DNA of 64,000 bases, taken from assembly GCA_963556195.1 (NCBI GenBank), contig OY744521.1, positions 134,778,527 to 134,842,526 on the forward strand. The letters run 5' to 3'. The stretch is from Sepiola atlantica (taxonomy: Eukaryota > Mollusca > Cephalopoda > Sepiida > Sepiolidae). The notes below the pieces were generated by a model, which did not search any database, was not told the origin of the DNA, and saw only the letters and a program-made list of their open reading frames with translations. Of this stretch, positions 12,807-23,904 are shown piece after piece. The position numbers and the translations under genes are program-made. How positions within the stretch are numbered: position 1 is the first letter of the stretch; each line of letters begins with the position of its first letter.

Positions 12807-12873
<67 letters not shown>
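12780..12873. repeat. (CA)n(TA)n compound microsatellite
   Basis: A CA tract passes into a long TA tract with scattered G interruptions. Confidence 0.95.
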
Positions 12874-12874
<1 letters not shown>

Positions 12875-13245
12875 TAGTAACAGTACGTTTTGTGGTGCGT
12901 AAATGGGAACATTACTCCTAGTAATACTTAGGAACTTCCCAAGCTTTTCCTAACACAAGTGCGATTTACATAAAAAAATCGTAAACAGAATGAAATAAGA
13001 ATGCAATTACGTAGAGTCACAGCAAATACTCTAGTATCGTCTACATCTTAAAAGTGCATTTTTGTAATGCGAACAAATTTTACAAATTCTCGTGTGTGTG
13101 AATTGAAATCTCTTACATTATCAAATAAGAAACAATTAGACGCGTTCTGTGAACGGCAAATGGCGGAACGTGTCGGCATCAATCGGAACGTGAACTGAGG
13201 TTAGTAACACAAACACTAAAAAAATTATCCGGTGCTATCCTGTTT

Positions 13246-13369
<124 letters not shown>

Positions 13370-13489
13370 CTATTTCATGCACATATATTATTAGTATTTA
13401 CTTCAACCGTTCTCACAACGAGAGTATTATGAAAATTTACCTATGACAAGTAACGTTTATTTTTCATTTCATTCTAGGGGTAATAGAAG

Positions 13490-13585
13490 GCAGTTAGCCT
13501 GATGAGTTCATCCGGCAACGAAACATGACACTTTCTGTGTAGCCTATTTTCAATAAATATATTTTATACTCATATATATATACTT
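13490..13585 (+). repeat. Single arm of a P5-type fold-back element
   Basis: The block from 'ctgtgtagcc' through 'aataaatatatttt' to the (TA)n tract parallels the right arm of the fold-back at 54012-54170. The opposite arm is missing here. It carries the hammerhead motif annotated at 13495-13546. Confidence 0.6.
13495..13546 (+). ncRNA. Hammerhead ribozyme-like motif
   Basis: The conserved core is exact: CTGATGA at 13499-13505 and GAAA at 13520-13523. Helix II can form as GTT (13506-13508) with AAC (13517-13519) and an 8-base loop. Helix III can form as ACA (13523-13525) with TGT (13538-13540), leaving A13541 as the predicted cleavage nucleotide. Helix I is TAGC (13495-13498) with GC-C-TA (13542-13546), needing one bulged base. 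The order of parts is that of a type I hammerhead. Activity is an inference; helix II is weak. Confidence 0.5.
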
Positions 13586-14173
13586 TTTCTTTTGCATTCC
13601 AATGACCATAGAAAATCTAATCCAAAACTATAAATCATCATTCTTATATTTTCTTACAATCTCTTTATCTCCGTATTTGAATGAAAGATTATTTTACAAT
13701 TTTTTAAAAAATTAAGTCATTTTTCATACACGCGTTTCATGACAAATCAGGATAAATGTATTTTTTAGTCCAACTTTGTTAATTATCAGAGAGTAGTAGT
13801 AGTAGTAGTATATGATGGAATTGTAAAAAAAAAACATCACATCACAATACAGGAGAAAATACGGTGTAGTCGCATACAAAGGCATGCAGATATGTAGATA
13901 TATGACTATGTGCAAGTAATGGTCTCGTGACAGATTCAAAATACAAATGAATGAATGAACCGATGTGATAGGTACATAAACACAATAGTGCATTTGTATT
14001 TGGTGTTTTCTTGTGTATGATTTAAACAATATATTTTACATATGCATGCATTATACATATTTTTAACTCGAATATATACCCTCATTCTAATCAGTCTTTT
14101 GTGTTACATACACACGCGCACATATATATATATATATAAAATTTTAAAGGAAAAAAATCTAAACACACATTAA

Positions 14174-14233
14174 GGCAGTCAGCATTATAAATTATTTCGA
14201 CCTACATAGGTCTCGTCAGATGTGTAAACAGCC
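14174..14233 (-). ncRNA. Hammerhead ribozyme motif, left arm of P2
   Basis: Read on the minus strand, the order is an outer helix I strand (GGCTGT), an internal loop, CAT, the core CTGACGA, helix II GACCT/AGGTC with a 4-base loop, GAAA, a small AT-rich helix III, then ATG and the closing strand ACTGCC. Core bases are intact. Relative to the right-arm copy, the inner helix I has three pairs rather than four and the outer helix has one mismatch. Confidence 0.6.
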
Positions 14234-14266
14234 ACATTTAGGAACTGAATGATGTTCTCAAATGTT

Positions 14267-14324
14267 GCTGTTTACGCATCTGACGAGACCTATCCAGGTC
14301 GAAATAATTCATAATGCTGACAGC
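14267..14324 (+). ncRNA. Type I hammerhead ribozyme motif, right arm of P2
   Basis: This is the best-formed ribozyme candidate in the window. Helix I has an outer part GCTGT (14267-14271) pairing with ACAGC (14320-14324) and an inner part GCAT (14276-14279) pairing with ATGC (14314-14317), separated by an internal loop of 4 and 2 bases. The core is CTGACGA (14280-14286). Helix II is GACCT/AGGTC (14287-14291, 14296-14300) with loop ATCC. GAAA is at 14301-14304. Helix III is short (AT at 14304-14305 with AT at 14311-14312). The predicted cleavage base is A14313. Every invariant core base that I know is present. Activity is untested. Confidence 0.75.
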
Positions 14325-14435
14325 CCTAATGTGTGTTTATTCTTTTTCCTTTCAAATTTATTACTGCTCGGTTAAAAAAAATACATTGAGCTCTCTTACT
14401 CGGATTCACATCGAAATCATTGAATCCTGCACACA

Positions 14436-14437
<2 letters not shown>

Positions 14438-14476
<39 letters not shown>
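14438..14476. repeat. (TA)n microsatellite
   Basis: A pure TA tract downstream of fold-back P2. Confidence 0.95.
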
Positions 14477-14479
<3 letters not shown>

Positions 14480-16415
14480 TCTCCTATATTAATTTCCATT
14501 GCGAACATGTGTGTAGCATCTGATATACCGAAATATCGATTTCACGGATCAATTCAATTGTTCATGATTTAAGTGAGAAGGCGGCTGAACTGTTGGTAAC
14601 CATAATGTCATCTCTTCCAGACCCGCCCAAAATAGTAGATAGTGTCTGGAGAATGGCATGTTCTGTTGTAATCTTCTCTGCAAATCTCTCAACCCTCTTG
14701 TACGAAGAATGCAATTTAATATCATTCTTTATAAACGAAATGGTATTGACGAAACCAAATACCATCCAAGGGGATCAGATACAGTAAGGTGGGGATAAAG
14801 GATGAGGGAAATGTTTACGCTGTATGTAGCATAGGGGCATTTACACGATTTTCGGTAACTCCACACCCCTTTTTCAACCATTTAGTTCTAATGAATAGCT
14901 TTTGCACTATGGCATCCCTTTACTCCCACTCATAGGAATTCGTGCTCTTCGCCTCTGGTCGGGACTGCTGACGCACCATATGTTCATTTCTGACGGAAGT
15001 CGTTTGCTTAAAAGTCACGTAACGCCGGCCGTTGAGACATAACAACGGAGCCACATACATTCCTTATTGAAAAGAATCTGTTAGCGAATGTTTTGCATGC
15101 TCTTCGCTTATGTATAAGATAACTATTAATACCTGTCGTTTTATTGGTGTTGACTAGTACTTGGCAGAAATTGCCTTTCAAGTGAAACATCGACGCGTGT
15201 TATTAGGTGAAAAGGGTTATATGGTATGATTGACGAAGTATGCTTTAGCGTCAAATAAATCCCTTCTTGAAATGGCGGATAGTTGATATGTTTAATCATT
15301 TTTCATAGAAAATATTAACGGTTGTCTTAAATCCGGGGGTGAGGATTCAATTGAAGAACGTTGGGGATTATTGAACCACGCTTTTGTCACTATTACACAC
15401 AGATCCACTTCAACCCATGGTGATCGGTAGGGTTGCTGAGTCGGAGGGAGTCTGAGATTTAGGAAAGAGTTTGAGTCGGACTCCTCAGAATGCTCGGATT
15501 TTGATTTGTTTTTATCTTCGAAGAATCAACTGTCTGAATATTGAAAACTTTAATATAAGGAGTCGAGTCGAATATTTTGGAATTCTATCAGTTGGAGTCA
15601 GACTTTATACGTTCATACTCCGCTACCCTGGCGATAGTACCTGTGAGGGTCCCATCCATGAGTTAGATATAATATGTCCTGTGAATGACATGGAATTTGA
15701 TCCAGTAATATACACATGCATTCAGAGCATTACTAACTCGTTAAAACAAAAACAGTTCATCTATTTTAAGATTTTGAAGCCGAAAAAATGTAAATATGAC
15801 TCAATTTAGCATTAAATAATCCGAAAATTACTGATAAACCATAATTATTGGTAGAGGTAGAATTTTTATTTCGACTACACTATGACGCAGCCATCATCAC
15901 AAGGGATTTCGTTTTAGATGTATTGCCTCTCTGTCCAATACATTTAGATTATTTCTCGGAAGCAGTTATGATTTTGACGCTTCCAGCAGGCTGTCTGTCA
16001 AATGTGTAACAATTGTATAGAATAGTTTTGGAGTCTGCACGATTTTTTAGTCTTAGTTGTAGTAATATTTACATGTCGAAGCACGCACTGACTCTAGGTA
16101 TGTGAAGGACAATTTATGTCAAATTTGGTTCGGTTATTAGGGGGAGCCTTTGATCACATATAAAATGATCGATAATTACACACAAAAATGGTCAATTATA
16201 TATATATAGCCTTTATGTATTTATTAAAGTAAAATTTGCATTTCATCAGAGTTGAAATATTTATTATTTACGCAAATCATCGCTGAAATACGATACGGGC
16301 TAATTGGCGGCTTAAACCTCTGTAGAAACTTCATAATTGTTTAACCCACATTTTTTTAGGCAATAAAAAAGCTTAATGTCTGGAAAGAGATGTGGCTCTG
16401 GCTCACGTATTCGAA
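14480..16415. other. Unassigned AT-rich DNA
   Basis: Open frames at 14562-14787 (both strands) and 15471-15809 show no recognised domain. I see nothing else to annotate. Confidence 0.35.
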
Positions 16416-16417
16416 AA

Positions 16418-16824
16418 CGGACCATGCTGCGGTAAGCGCTGGCAAACGGTCCATGCTGCGGTAAGCGCTGGCACACGGTCCATGCTGCGGTAAGCGCTGG
16501 CACACGGTCCATGCTGCGGTAAGCGCTGGCAAACGGTCCCTGTTGCGGTAAGCGTTGGCAAACGGTCCCTGTTGCGGTAAGCGCTGGCAAACGGTCCATG
16601 CTGCGGTAAGCGTTGGCAAACGGTCCCTGTTGCGGTAAGCGTTGGCAAACGGTCCCTGTTGCGGTAAGCGTTGGCAAACGGTCCCTGTTGCGGTAAGCGT
16701 TGGCAAACGGTCCCTGTTGCGGTAAGCGTTGGCAAACGGTCCCTGCTGCGGTAAGCGCTGGCAAACGGTCCCTGCTGCGGTAAGCGCTGGCAAACGGTCC
16801 CTGCTGCGGTAAGCGCTGGCAAAC
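16418..16824. repeat. 29-bp minisatellite A, 14 copies
   Basis: A GC-richer unit of exactly 29 bases, containing 'ctgcggtaagcg' followed by 'tggcaaacggtcc', is repeated about 14 times. The variants cat/cct and gcgct/gcgtt are distributed in blocks: units with 'ccctgttg' lie in the middle and units with 'ccctgctg' at the right end. Because 29 is not a multiple of three, all three minus-strand frames stay open and give the same 29-residue motif in register shifts, so the frames at 16312-16822 are repeat translations, not a protein. Confidence 0.95.
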
Positions 16825-16829
16825 TACGC

Positions 16830-17940
16830 GGCTACAAGAAACTTGATGATTGTTTTAGCTGCCATTTCCATTAGCAAATAACAAAGCTCCATGTCTGCAG
16901 AGATTTTTTTTTTTTAATGGACGAAAAGTCTACTCCACCTTTTCATGCTGATCAGACTTTGCCGCACCCCCATCTATATAAATAGATACGAGTTTGAATA
17001 AATATTTCGAACTTATCACGCATTGATAACCCTTCGTTCAGAAACTGGCTTCACATAATTATCAGCCAAATACTTGCGTGTTCAATCAAACATCGTCTAT
17101 TTTCACTTCATTACTTTAAAGATGTTTGCCCTTTCAACTTTTCCCTATCATTTCTTGCAGCCAAAGAAGAAAAAAACAGATTTTTTTTTTACTTTCGTAC
17201 AAATAATAAGAGGACAACAATGATACGCGACAGCCAACATAACAATAGAATGTTCATTTTGTTCAAAACTTGGAAAGATTACGCTACACGCAGTTACTTG
17301 CTTAAAGGAACAGAGGTTGATGTGTGAGAGTAGATCGCTATATATGTACGTACTGAGACCTTTGTTCGACTGAGATTTGTGTAAGTATTTACACACACAT
17401 ACCCTACATGTGGATGTTTGTGTATATCTACACCATTTCGCTTATATTTACATGAAAAGATTTTACAATAATTTATGATAAACCTACTTTTATGAATACA
17501 GATAGCGCTAATAACAATCTTTTATGAATTTTATTCCATTCTACTAATATGAAACTAGTAGTGACAATGGAAATATAGGCGTCGAATATAGAAAATAGAT
17601 TTAAATAAGACAATACCATGTCTGCAAATGCGTTAAATATAAAACAGTGGGTGTCGTGAAAAGACCAACAGAAGGTACAAATATCCAGAAAACAACTGAA
17701 AAGCTACGAGATAACTTGACTAGGATAGCATCTTGAAATATATGTATACGCCATTTTACAAGAATTAGACTTGAGTGGTGTTGAGGAGAGATGGAATAAC
17801 GTACAAGATTTTAGCTTTTTAAGCTACTTCAGAAGTAAATCAAAAAATGTTTCAAAATAAGTCTGACTTTGCAAAGAAAGATATTGTAGTGTGTGTGTGG
17901 AGGATCTCAAAATATTGTGGCCTTGTATTTCTCTCTACTT
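16830..17940. other. Unassigned AT-rich DNA
   Basis: I recognise no feature between the two minisatellites. Confidence 0.4.
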
Positions 17941-17944
17941 ACTC

Positions 17945-18412
17945 TAACGTGTGCGATTTGCGGCTGCTGGGTGTAACGTGTTCGATTTGCGGCTGCTGGG
18001 TGTAACGTGTTCGATTTGCCGCTGCTGGGTGTAACGTGTGCGATTTGCCGCTGCTGGGTGTAACGTGTGCGATTTGCCGCTGCTGGGTGTAACGTGTGCG
18101 ATTTGCCGCTGCTGGGTGTAACGTGTGCGATTTGCCGCTGCTGGGTGTAACGTGTTCGATTTGCCGCTGCTGGGTGTAACGTGTTCGATTTGCGGCTGCT
18201 GGGTGTAACGTGTTCGATTTGCCGTTGCTGGGTGTAACGTGTTCGATTTGCCGCCTCTGGGTGTAACGTGTTCGATTAACCGCTGCTGGGTGTAACGTGT
18301 TCGATTAACCGCTGCTGGGTGTAACGTGTTCGATTAACCGCTGCTGGGTGTAACGTGTTCGATTTGCCGCTGCTGGGTGTAACGTGTGCGATTTGCCGCT
18401 GCTGAGTGTAAC
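17945..18412. repeat. 29-bp minisatellite B, 16 copies
   Basis: The unit starts taacgtgttcgatttgc and ends in cgctgctgggtg; it is 29 bases long and repeated about 16 times. Internal variants (gtgcg/gttcg, tttgcc/ttaacc) fall in runs of adjacent copies, as expected from unequal exchange or slippage. Three consecutive copies carry ttaacc. It is not obviously related in sequence to minisatellite A, 1.1 kb upstream, despite the identical period. Confidence 0.95.
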
Positions 18413-18698
18413 AACGAAGGATGAAAATGGCCAGAAAAATACTACTAAGCAAATCTGTTTCGATTATAGTATGTTACATTCTAAGCCACTGTTGAAAGAA
18501 AGAAATGGCAGGACTAATAAAGTTAGCTAATATGGCTCTTGACAACAGTCCAAATATTATACAATGAGCTGAAGAATAAAAATAAGCAAGTACGACCTCT
18601 CTAAGAAAACAGTAAAAATGGCAGCAATCATATATGCTATATGCTTTTTAAAACAAAAAATAGGAGTGTGAAACGCACAACTGTAGGATGTTCTAAAG

Positions 18699-19300
18699 CA
18701 GGGGCGGGCAACCTTTTCAGAGGGAGGGCCAGCTGAGACTTTTGGAAGGAGATCGCGGGCCGGAGTGAAAACGAAATCTTAGAATTACTATATTTTGTTT
18801 ACATGAATAAATTGTAGGAAAATTGCATTGAACACGCTACAAATCTGATATTTCTTAAGAGACTTCTGTATGTGATGTTATAAAAGGCGCCGACGACGAG
18901 CCATTTTGGAATCATAAAAAATAATGACGGGGGGAGTAGCAAGTTGATCCAGATTTCGTTTTGATACATTCACATAAGTTCTATGTTTCATGTCCTTTCC
19001 TCGTCTCTCGTTTCCTCTTTGCCCCTCTTTCTCTTTTTCTATTTTTATCTCAGGCCAAGGATTTGAAATTAATAGTTAAAGAAAAATGAAATATACATGC
19101 ATCATCGCTCGCTGATATTTATACATTTTTATCCCACTGTAAATCTTAATTGAAACTTACGTCTATGTCACAAAATGATATGAGCTTTACTGGGAGTTCC
19201 GCGGGCCGGATTGCAATAATAAAGCATAGCAGGGTGGCGGGCCGGACGCTAAGCCTTCGCGGGCCGGATGTGACCCGCGGGCCGGATGTTGTCCACCCTA
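18699..19300. mobile_element. Complete non-autonomous hAT element
   Basis: The element is bounded by an exact 8-bp target duplication, ttctaaag, at 18691-18698 and 19301-19308. Its ends are CAGGGGCGGGCAACC and, on the other strand, TAGGGTGGACAACATCC, which is the style of hAT terminal repeats. Both ends contain repeated GGGCCGG motifs (two in the left end region, five near 19200-19290). No transposase is encoded, so mobilisation must have been in trans. The perfect duplication suggests a fairly recent insertion. Confidence 0.85.
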
Positions 19301-19309
19301 TTCTAAAGA

Positions 19310-20055
19310 AAGGTAATTTTACTCTACTGTGTATCGACTAATCAAGAATGACATAATCAAAATACAAAGCCTGCCAAAAAAAACGCACACAATGAAATAT
19401 TATCAGATAAAATTCCGTAATATCGCCCACACACTACACGGGTTCTATAATGTAAACAATATTTACAAACAATTCAGGAGCATTAAGAACCGATGCGGCT
19501 TAAACACAACTAAGAATGGATGTGCTATTGAGAGAAAAAACACTTGATTCGATAATCAGCTTTTTAGATTATTTAATCTCGAATCTAAATACTTATTCAA
19601 AACTATTAATTTAATGCGAATTGTTATTTTACCTCGAGCTAAGAGAGGATTTTCGGGTTTTGTTACCTTTCTTAATAAAATTATTGCGTAAATGATCACA
19701 AAATACAATTGCTCATCAATATTTTTTGAAACGAAATTTCATCTTAATCATCATTTTTTTCTTTGGATTTAAATGCACTACTAGATTTAGTTTCGTTAAA
19801 TTACGGATGCGACTGATTTTCGAAAACAAGAAAAATATGTCTGTACAAAAGACTTTAAAAATTTACAAATCAAATATTTCAATTATATAATACATCACAA
19901 ATATTTATAAAACTAAAGATTAAAATGTTATTTTGCAATTAAAATATCACGACCTCGTATAAACTCTAATGAGTATTTATTAAAATTTTGCAATTATGAA
20001 TGAAAGCATTGACGAATTCAAAACCAGTTACAATAGGTAAAGAAAATACATGCAA
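19310..20055. other. Unassigned AT-rich DNA
   Basis: Strongly AT-rich DNA with no supported feature. Confidence 0.4.
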
Positions 20056-20059
20056 AGAT

Positions 20060-20435
20060 CGTCCATGAGCACAATGTTTCGACCGATATAATCTCTGACC
20101 ATCTTCAGGTGCATCTTTTCGAACTCAAATATCTCGAGTGAATTTCGAACGGAATTCTTTTTAATCCACTGGGATAGCTTGTACTCACCCCGTCAGCCAT
20201 GACCGTGTAGGAGTTTTAAGTAATTCGTAATAATATTTTTAGAATTGCCCGTACTGAGGAGTGACGCTTCAACATCTAGAAGACGTTCACTTAGAACTGT
20301 TTATGCTTAGCAATTGTATCCATTGCGGTACGGGTCCTTGCAGGTCAGAGCTTATATCGGCCGAAACGTTGTGAGTATAACATCCAAGATGAGAACAGTA
20401 GTCTGAATAATCCAAATTATCAATCCTCATCTAAA
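20060..20435. repeat. R3 repeat, inverted pair
   Basis: A reversed R3 copy occupies about 20060-20275: read on the minus strand it shows the 'cctgaagatggtc' and 'ggtcgaaac' motifs and the upstream 'cctcagtacgggc'. A forward fragment at about 20330-20435 has 'ggccgaaacgttg' followed by 'agatgagaacagtagtc'. Other copies lie at 28675, 32220 and 47100. Confidence 0.55.
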
Positions 20436-20439
20436 AAAA

Positions 20440-22565
20440 AGTTCGAAACCTAATTCTGCATACGCTTATTGCCGTTGTGTACTTTTAATTAGAAATAAAT
20501 TATGAATTTACTAATCTTTGAAAATACTTGTAATATTAGATTTAGTTTATGTATGAGCTTGAAATGACGTCACCCACTCATATATGCGCTTGATAGCTGC
20601 GATAACAAGCGCCATATAGGTAAATATTTTCTGTTAGTGATTAGTCCATGATGCTTTAAAGCAAATTTTAGTTTGGCTCGCTTTCTTCGATTTTTATATT
20701 TATTCCTGTTCGTTATTTTTTAATTAGTCATACGTACAGGAAGTCCGCGGATTTCTATATCCTCACACCCAGACCTGGTATCCACGTACACCAAGAATGT
20801 GTATTATGAAGAAAAAAATACAATTTGATTTAAAATAGATCAGCATGGTATACAGACTTGCATTTACACACGTTGGTTTCCGTTTACCTGAAATTAACGT
20901 TTCCTTATTTGTATACTGGCTGACATATAGTCGCATGTTCGTACATTATTATGTGTTGAGATAATTGAAGAAACATGTATTTCTCTATTCATAATGTTAG
21001 CTTTTCATTCGAACACAAATGGTGACCAAGCTTGGCTGCAAAGTTTTCTTAGTCTTTTTCCATTGTAGCATTTGTCGCATTAAAGAATTAGTAATCATGT
21101 ACATAACATCTGCTTATTTGTTTATACATAAATCACATGGTCGGAAGGCAATTAAATAGAGAACTCGTTGCAGCTGCTAATAGTAAAATGTCAAAGCACC
21201 ATCACTCATGGGGAGATGCTATCCTATACTTGGTCCATCTCGAATCCGTGTCGTGGAGTTAAAATGTGAACTATTTTACTTGCAATATATATGGATCCAC
21301 ATTCCGTATTATAAGCGTCTTTTACCGTTTTAATAACACGCATTATAGCTTTGATATAATGTACATAGACTAGATTATATATAGAAATACACTTTTTAAT
21401 AGATAGTCCTCGAAGGAAAGGCGAGGTGGGCAGGGGCAAACAATGAGCGTTATATCTTGGCTGTGAAAGCTTCTTCGAAACCAAAATGAAATGTTCCATT
21501 TTTGTGCCTTCGGAAGAATTTGCCTCGTTAAGCTTTAATATATGGAGTAAAGGGGCGATCCATTTCCTTGCAGGAAATATCTTGGCATCTGCTTACGTTC
21601 TGCTTCAGAAAGAAACTGCAAACAATTCAAACATTTCCTTCATTCGCCGGGTACAGGGTGGAACCGGGTGGAGCCAAGTAGATTAATGCATTACGCCTTG
21701 ACTGCAGCATTGATGGCTTAACAAGAATTGATAACACGTAGAAAAAACAGACCATAAAAATATTTTAGACTCTATGCATAACAGTTTCAAGCATTTCCTG
21801 TCTGACTGTTTATATGTTAGTAAAACTTTGATTATAACTACATTACAAGCATTTACTTACGAAAATAGTACTTTTTTGAAGAATTACAGATGATACTAAT
21901 AATAGTTACGTTTCTCCAGATCTTCTGAAAACAATCCCCGTCTAATAATAAAAAAAACAGCTGTTATAAAGGGATATACATCTACTCCCAATGTCTCACC
22001 ATAGTTTTTTTACATAGTTTCTTTTCGTACTGTTTTTGGCTTTGTTCCTTATTTTGCAGATTTGTTTTTTTATCTAATGCTCTTACGGACGCCTGTCTTC
22101 ACGTCACACACTTAATCAATATTTAAGTCTATATTCCTATTGTCACTGCAAGTATACTATAATTAGATTTATTTATCTGACAAATGAAATATTTCTAAAA
22201 TAAATTGTTATATAAAAGTGAAGCTTCCGCACGAGCATTACTTTCTGAATGCTATATATTCTTCATGTGGCAGATGTCGCTAATCGATATTATGTGTGGC
22301 GTATCTGTTCAGAGATTCAATTAAAAACAAAGGCCTATACAAATATCAAACCGAAGCTTCGTAGGTAACATCGTTACAAGGAATCCAATGTTTATATTAA
22401 ATTTGTATAACGATTTTTTTTTTATTTCGGTCCGGGTATTCATGAACTGCAAATATCGTAATAGGGAGCTAAGTACTAAGAGAAAGACAACGCATGAGTA
22501 GTTATTCATTTCCAGGTAACACCGGGTGTGATTGCTGTAACCTCTAACATTATACGTTTCCCTTG
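20440..22565. other. Unassigned AT-rich DNA
   Basis: Two kilobases with only short unsupported frames (for example 21224-21499 minus and 21486-21686 plus). Confidence 0.35.
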
Positions 22566-22569
22566 CTCC

Positions 22570-22690
22570 GTGAGATGCCTTGTCCGTCGGATGGTCGATC
22601 GATTGGTTGGTCTCTCACAATTCAGTCTGAAATATCGTATCATCATTAAACGCGCAAATTGAATGAACGCATCTAAAACATGGACCAGTT
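22570..22690 (-). repeat. R2 dispersed repeat, one unit
   Basis: A reverse-sense unit with 'ttcagtctgaaatatcg', 'ttaaacgcgcaaattgaatg' and the terminal 'aacgcatctaaaa'. Confidence 0.55.
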
Positions 22691-23550
22691 ATTATTTTCT
22701 TTTTTGAAAAACAATCACTCACGCCTTTGAACATGAGGATGAAAACAGAAATGATCTTCTATTTTTTATTATTCGATGTACGTCTTTTGTACGTGTACAT
22801 CTATCTAGTATTCAAATATTTCGTTCACGTTTCATTATTGAAGATATGTTTTAAGCATTCCTTTTTTGTTTACTATTTGTGTAAAGCGTAATACGAAGGG
22901 TGTTCTCTCTATCTATAAAGGCATTCATCTCCAACTCTGTGAATATATTTTGTACACTCTAATTGGCAAAAGGTCAAAGGGTTTTGTGAATAGATCAAGG
23001 TTCGCTTCACAAATTGGCACATAATCAAAATGTGGGACTTTCTTTTTCTTACTCACTTCTTTTGTCTTCATTCAATCAATCTTTTTGCTTTCTTTCCTTG
23101 AGATTCGTGTGTCACTGTTGTACCTTTTAGATATGTTATTTGGCTTTTTTATTAATTCTCCATTGAGTTCGTATAAGAATGTATTAAGTCATATTTTGTA
23201 TTTTGTCGTTACGTTCTTTTGGTAGCATGGTGCAATTGTTAGATCCCCAAGGACAAGAAGTTGCTCAGTTACAGAGTCTTGAAAATGTACAAACGTAATT
23301 AAAGTTCACTGTCAATTATGACATTGTTTTCACTTGTTAAACTCGCTATGTTGTAGACAAATAGTGCTGGTTGTTACATTGCTAATGATCGGTAATGCTG
23401 TGCAACTGCAGTAAATGATAAAGGTGGATACAATTATTTTATATAGCTCGATCTCAAAGGACAGCGATCCCTTTCTTTCGGTGTAACTCAGCTGTCTTAA
23501 TTTTTTCTCGATTTTGTCAACTTAATTTTCATTATATGTATATATTAATA
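22690..23550. other. Unassigned AT-rich DNA
   Basis: Nothing recognised. Confidence 0.4.
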
Positions 23551-23559
23551 GTTCACCTC

Positions 23560-23900
23560 AAACAAGGCAGCCCGCCACTGTAGACGTAAGGGGCTACTGA
23601 GAAAAAAAGGGTGAAGGTTTTTTTTTGGGGGGGGGGGGGGTCAACCTAATTAAGGAGCTGCGCAGAGAGATGTCTGTTTACATTTGTTTTAAATTTCTGC
23701 ATCTCAGTGACGTCAGGAGAGCAGGGAGCAGAGAGAAAATTCCAAAATCCAGCAGCACGAGGAAAGAAGCTTTTGGAGTAGAAAGCTCTTCGGCATCTGA
23801 GGACCTCCACAGTGTATAGATGATATTTGGCAGATTGCTGCGTTACTCTAGTGAATTTACGTCGTGGGTGTACTAGAGCAGCAAGCTCATCAGAGTACAA
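23560..23900 (-). pseudogene. LINE reverse transcriptase C-terminal remnant (CR1/L2/Jockey-like)
   Basis: The minus-strand frame at 23646-23900 encodes the C-terminal tail typical of LINE polymerases of this group: YSDELAAL near the start, then LYTVEVLRCRRAFYSKSFFPRA and a W-N-FL stretch, which corresponds to the family's 'RT..FYSSSFFPRTARLWNSLP' signature. Nothing upstream (above 23900) continues the protein, so this is a 5'-truncated copy, the usual fate of such elements. A second minus-strand copy of the same region is at 61355-61597. It abuts R1 on the distal side. Confidence 0.75.
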
Positions 23901-23904
23901 TATA

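Larger units (their letters stand above)
14138..14359. repeat. Fold-back element P2 with paired hammerhead motifs
   Basis: The 222-bp segment is an imperfect palindrome with arms of about 109 bases and almost no spacer. It starts next to a (TA)n tract and another follows at 14438. Each arm contains a hammerhead-like motif, so the plus strand carries one from the right arm and the minus strand carries one from the left arm. There is no coding frame. Known hosts of hammerheads in animals are Penelope-like elements and retrozymes; whether this is a relic of one of them is an inference. Confidence 0.85.

Noticed and set aside
16312..16822. Three overlapping minus-strand open frames of 139-150 codons
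   Set aside because: They are the three frames of a 29-bp tandem repeat and encode the same motif in shifted register; the period alone keeps them open.
17945..18412. Regular 29-bp repeat resembling a CRISPR array
   Set aside because: The units are contiguous with no unique spacers, no cas genes are present, and the surrounding DNA is animal-like.
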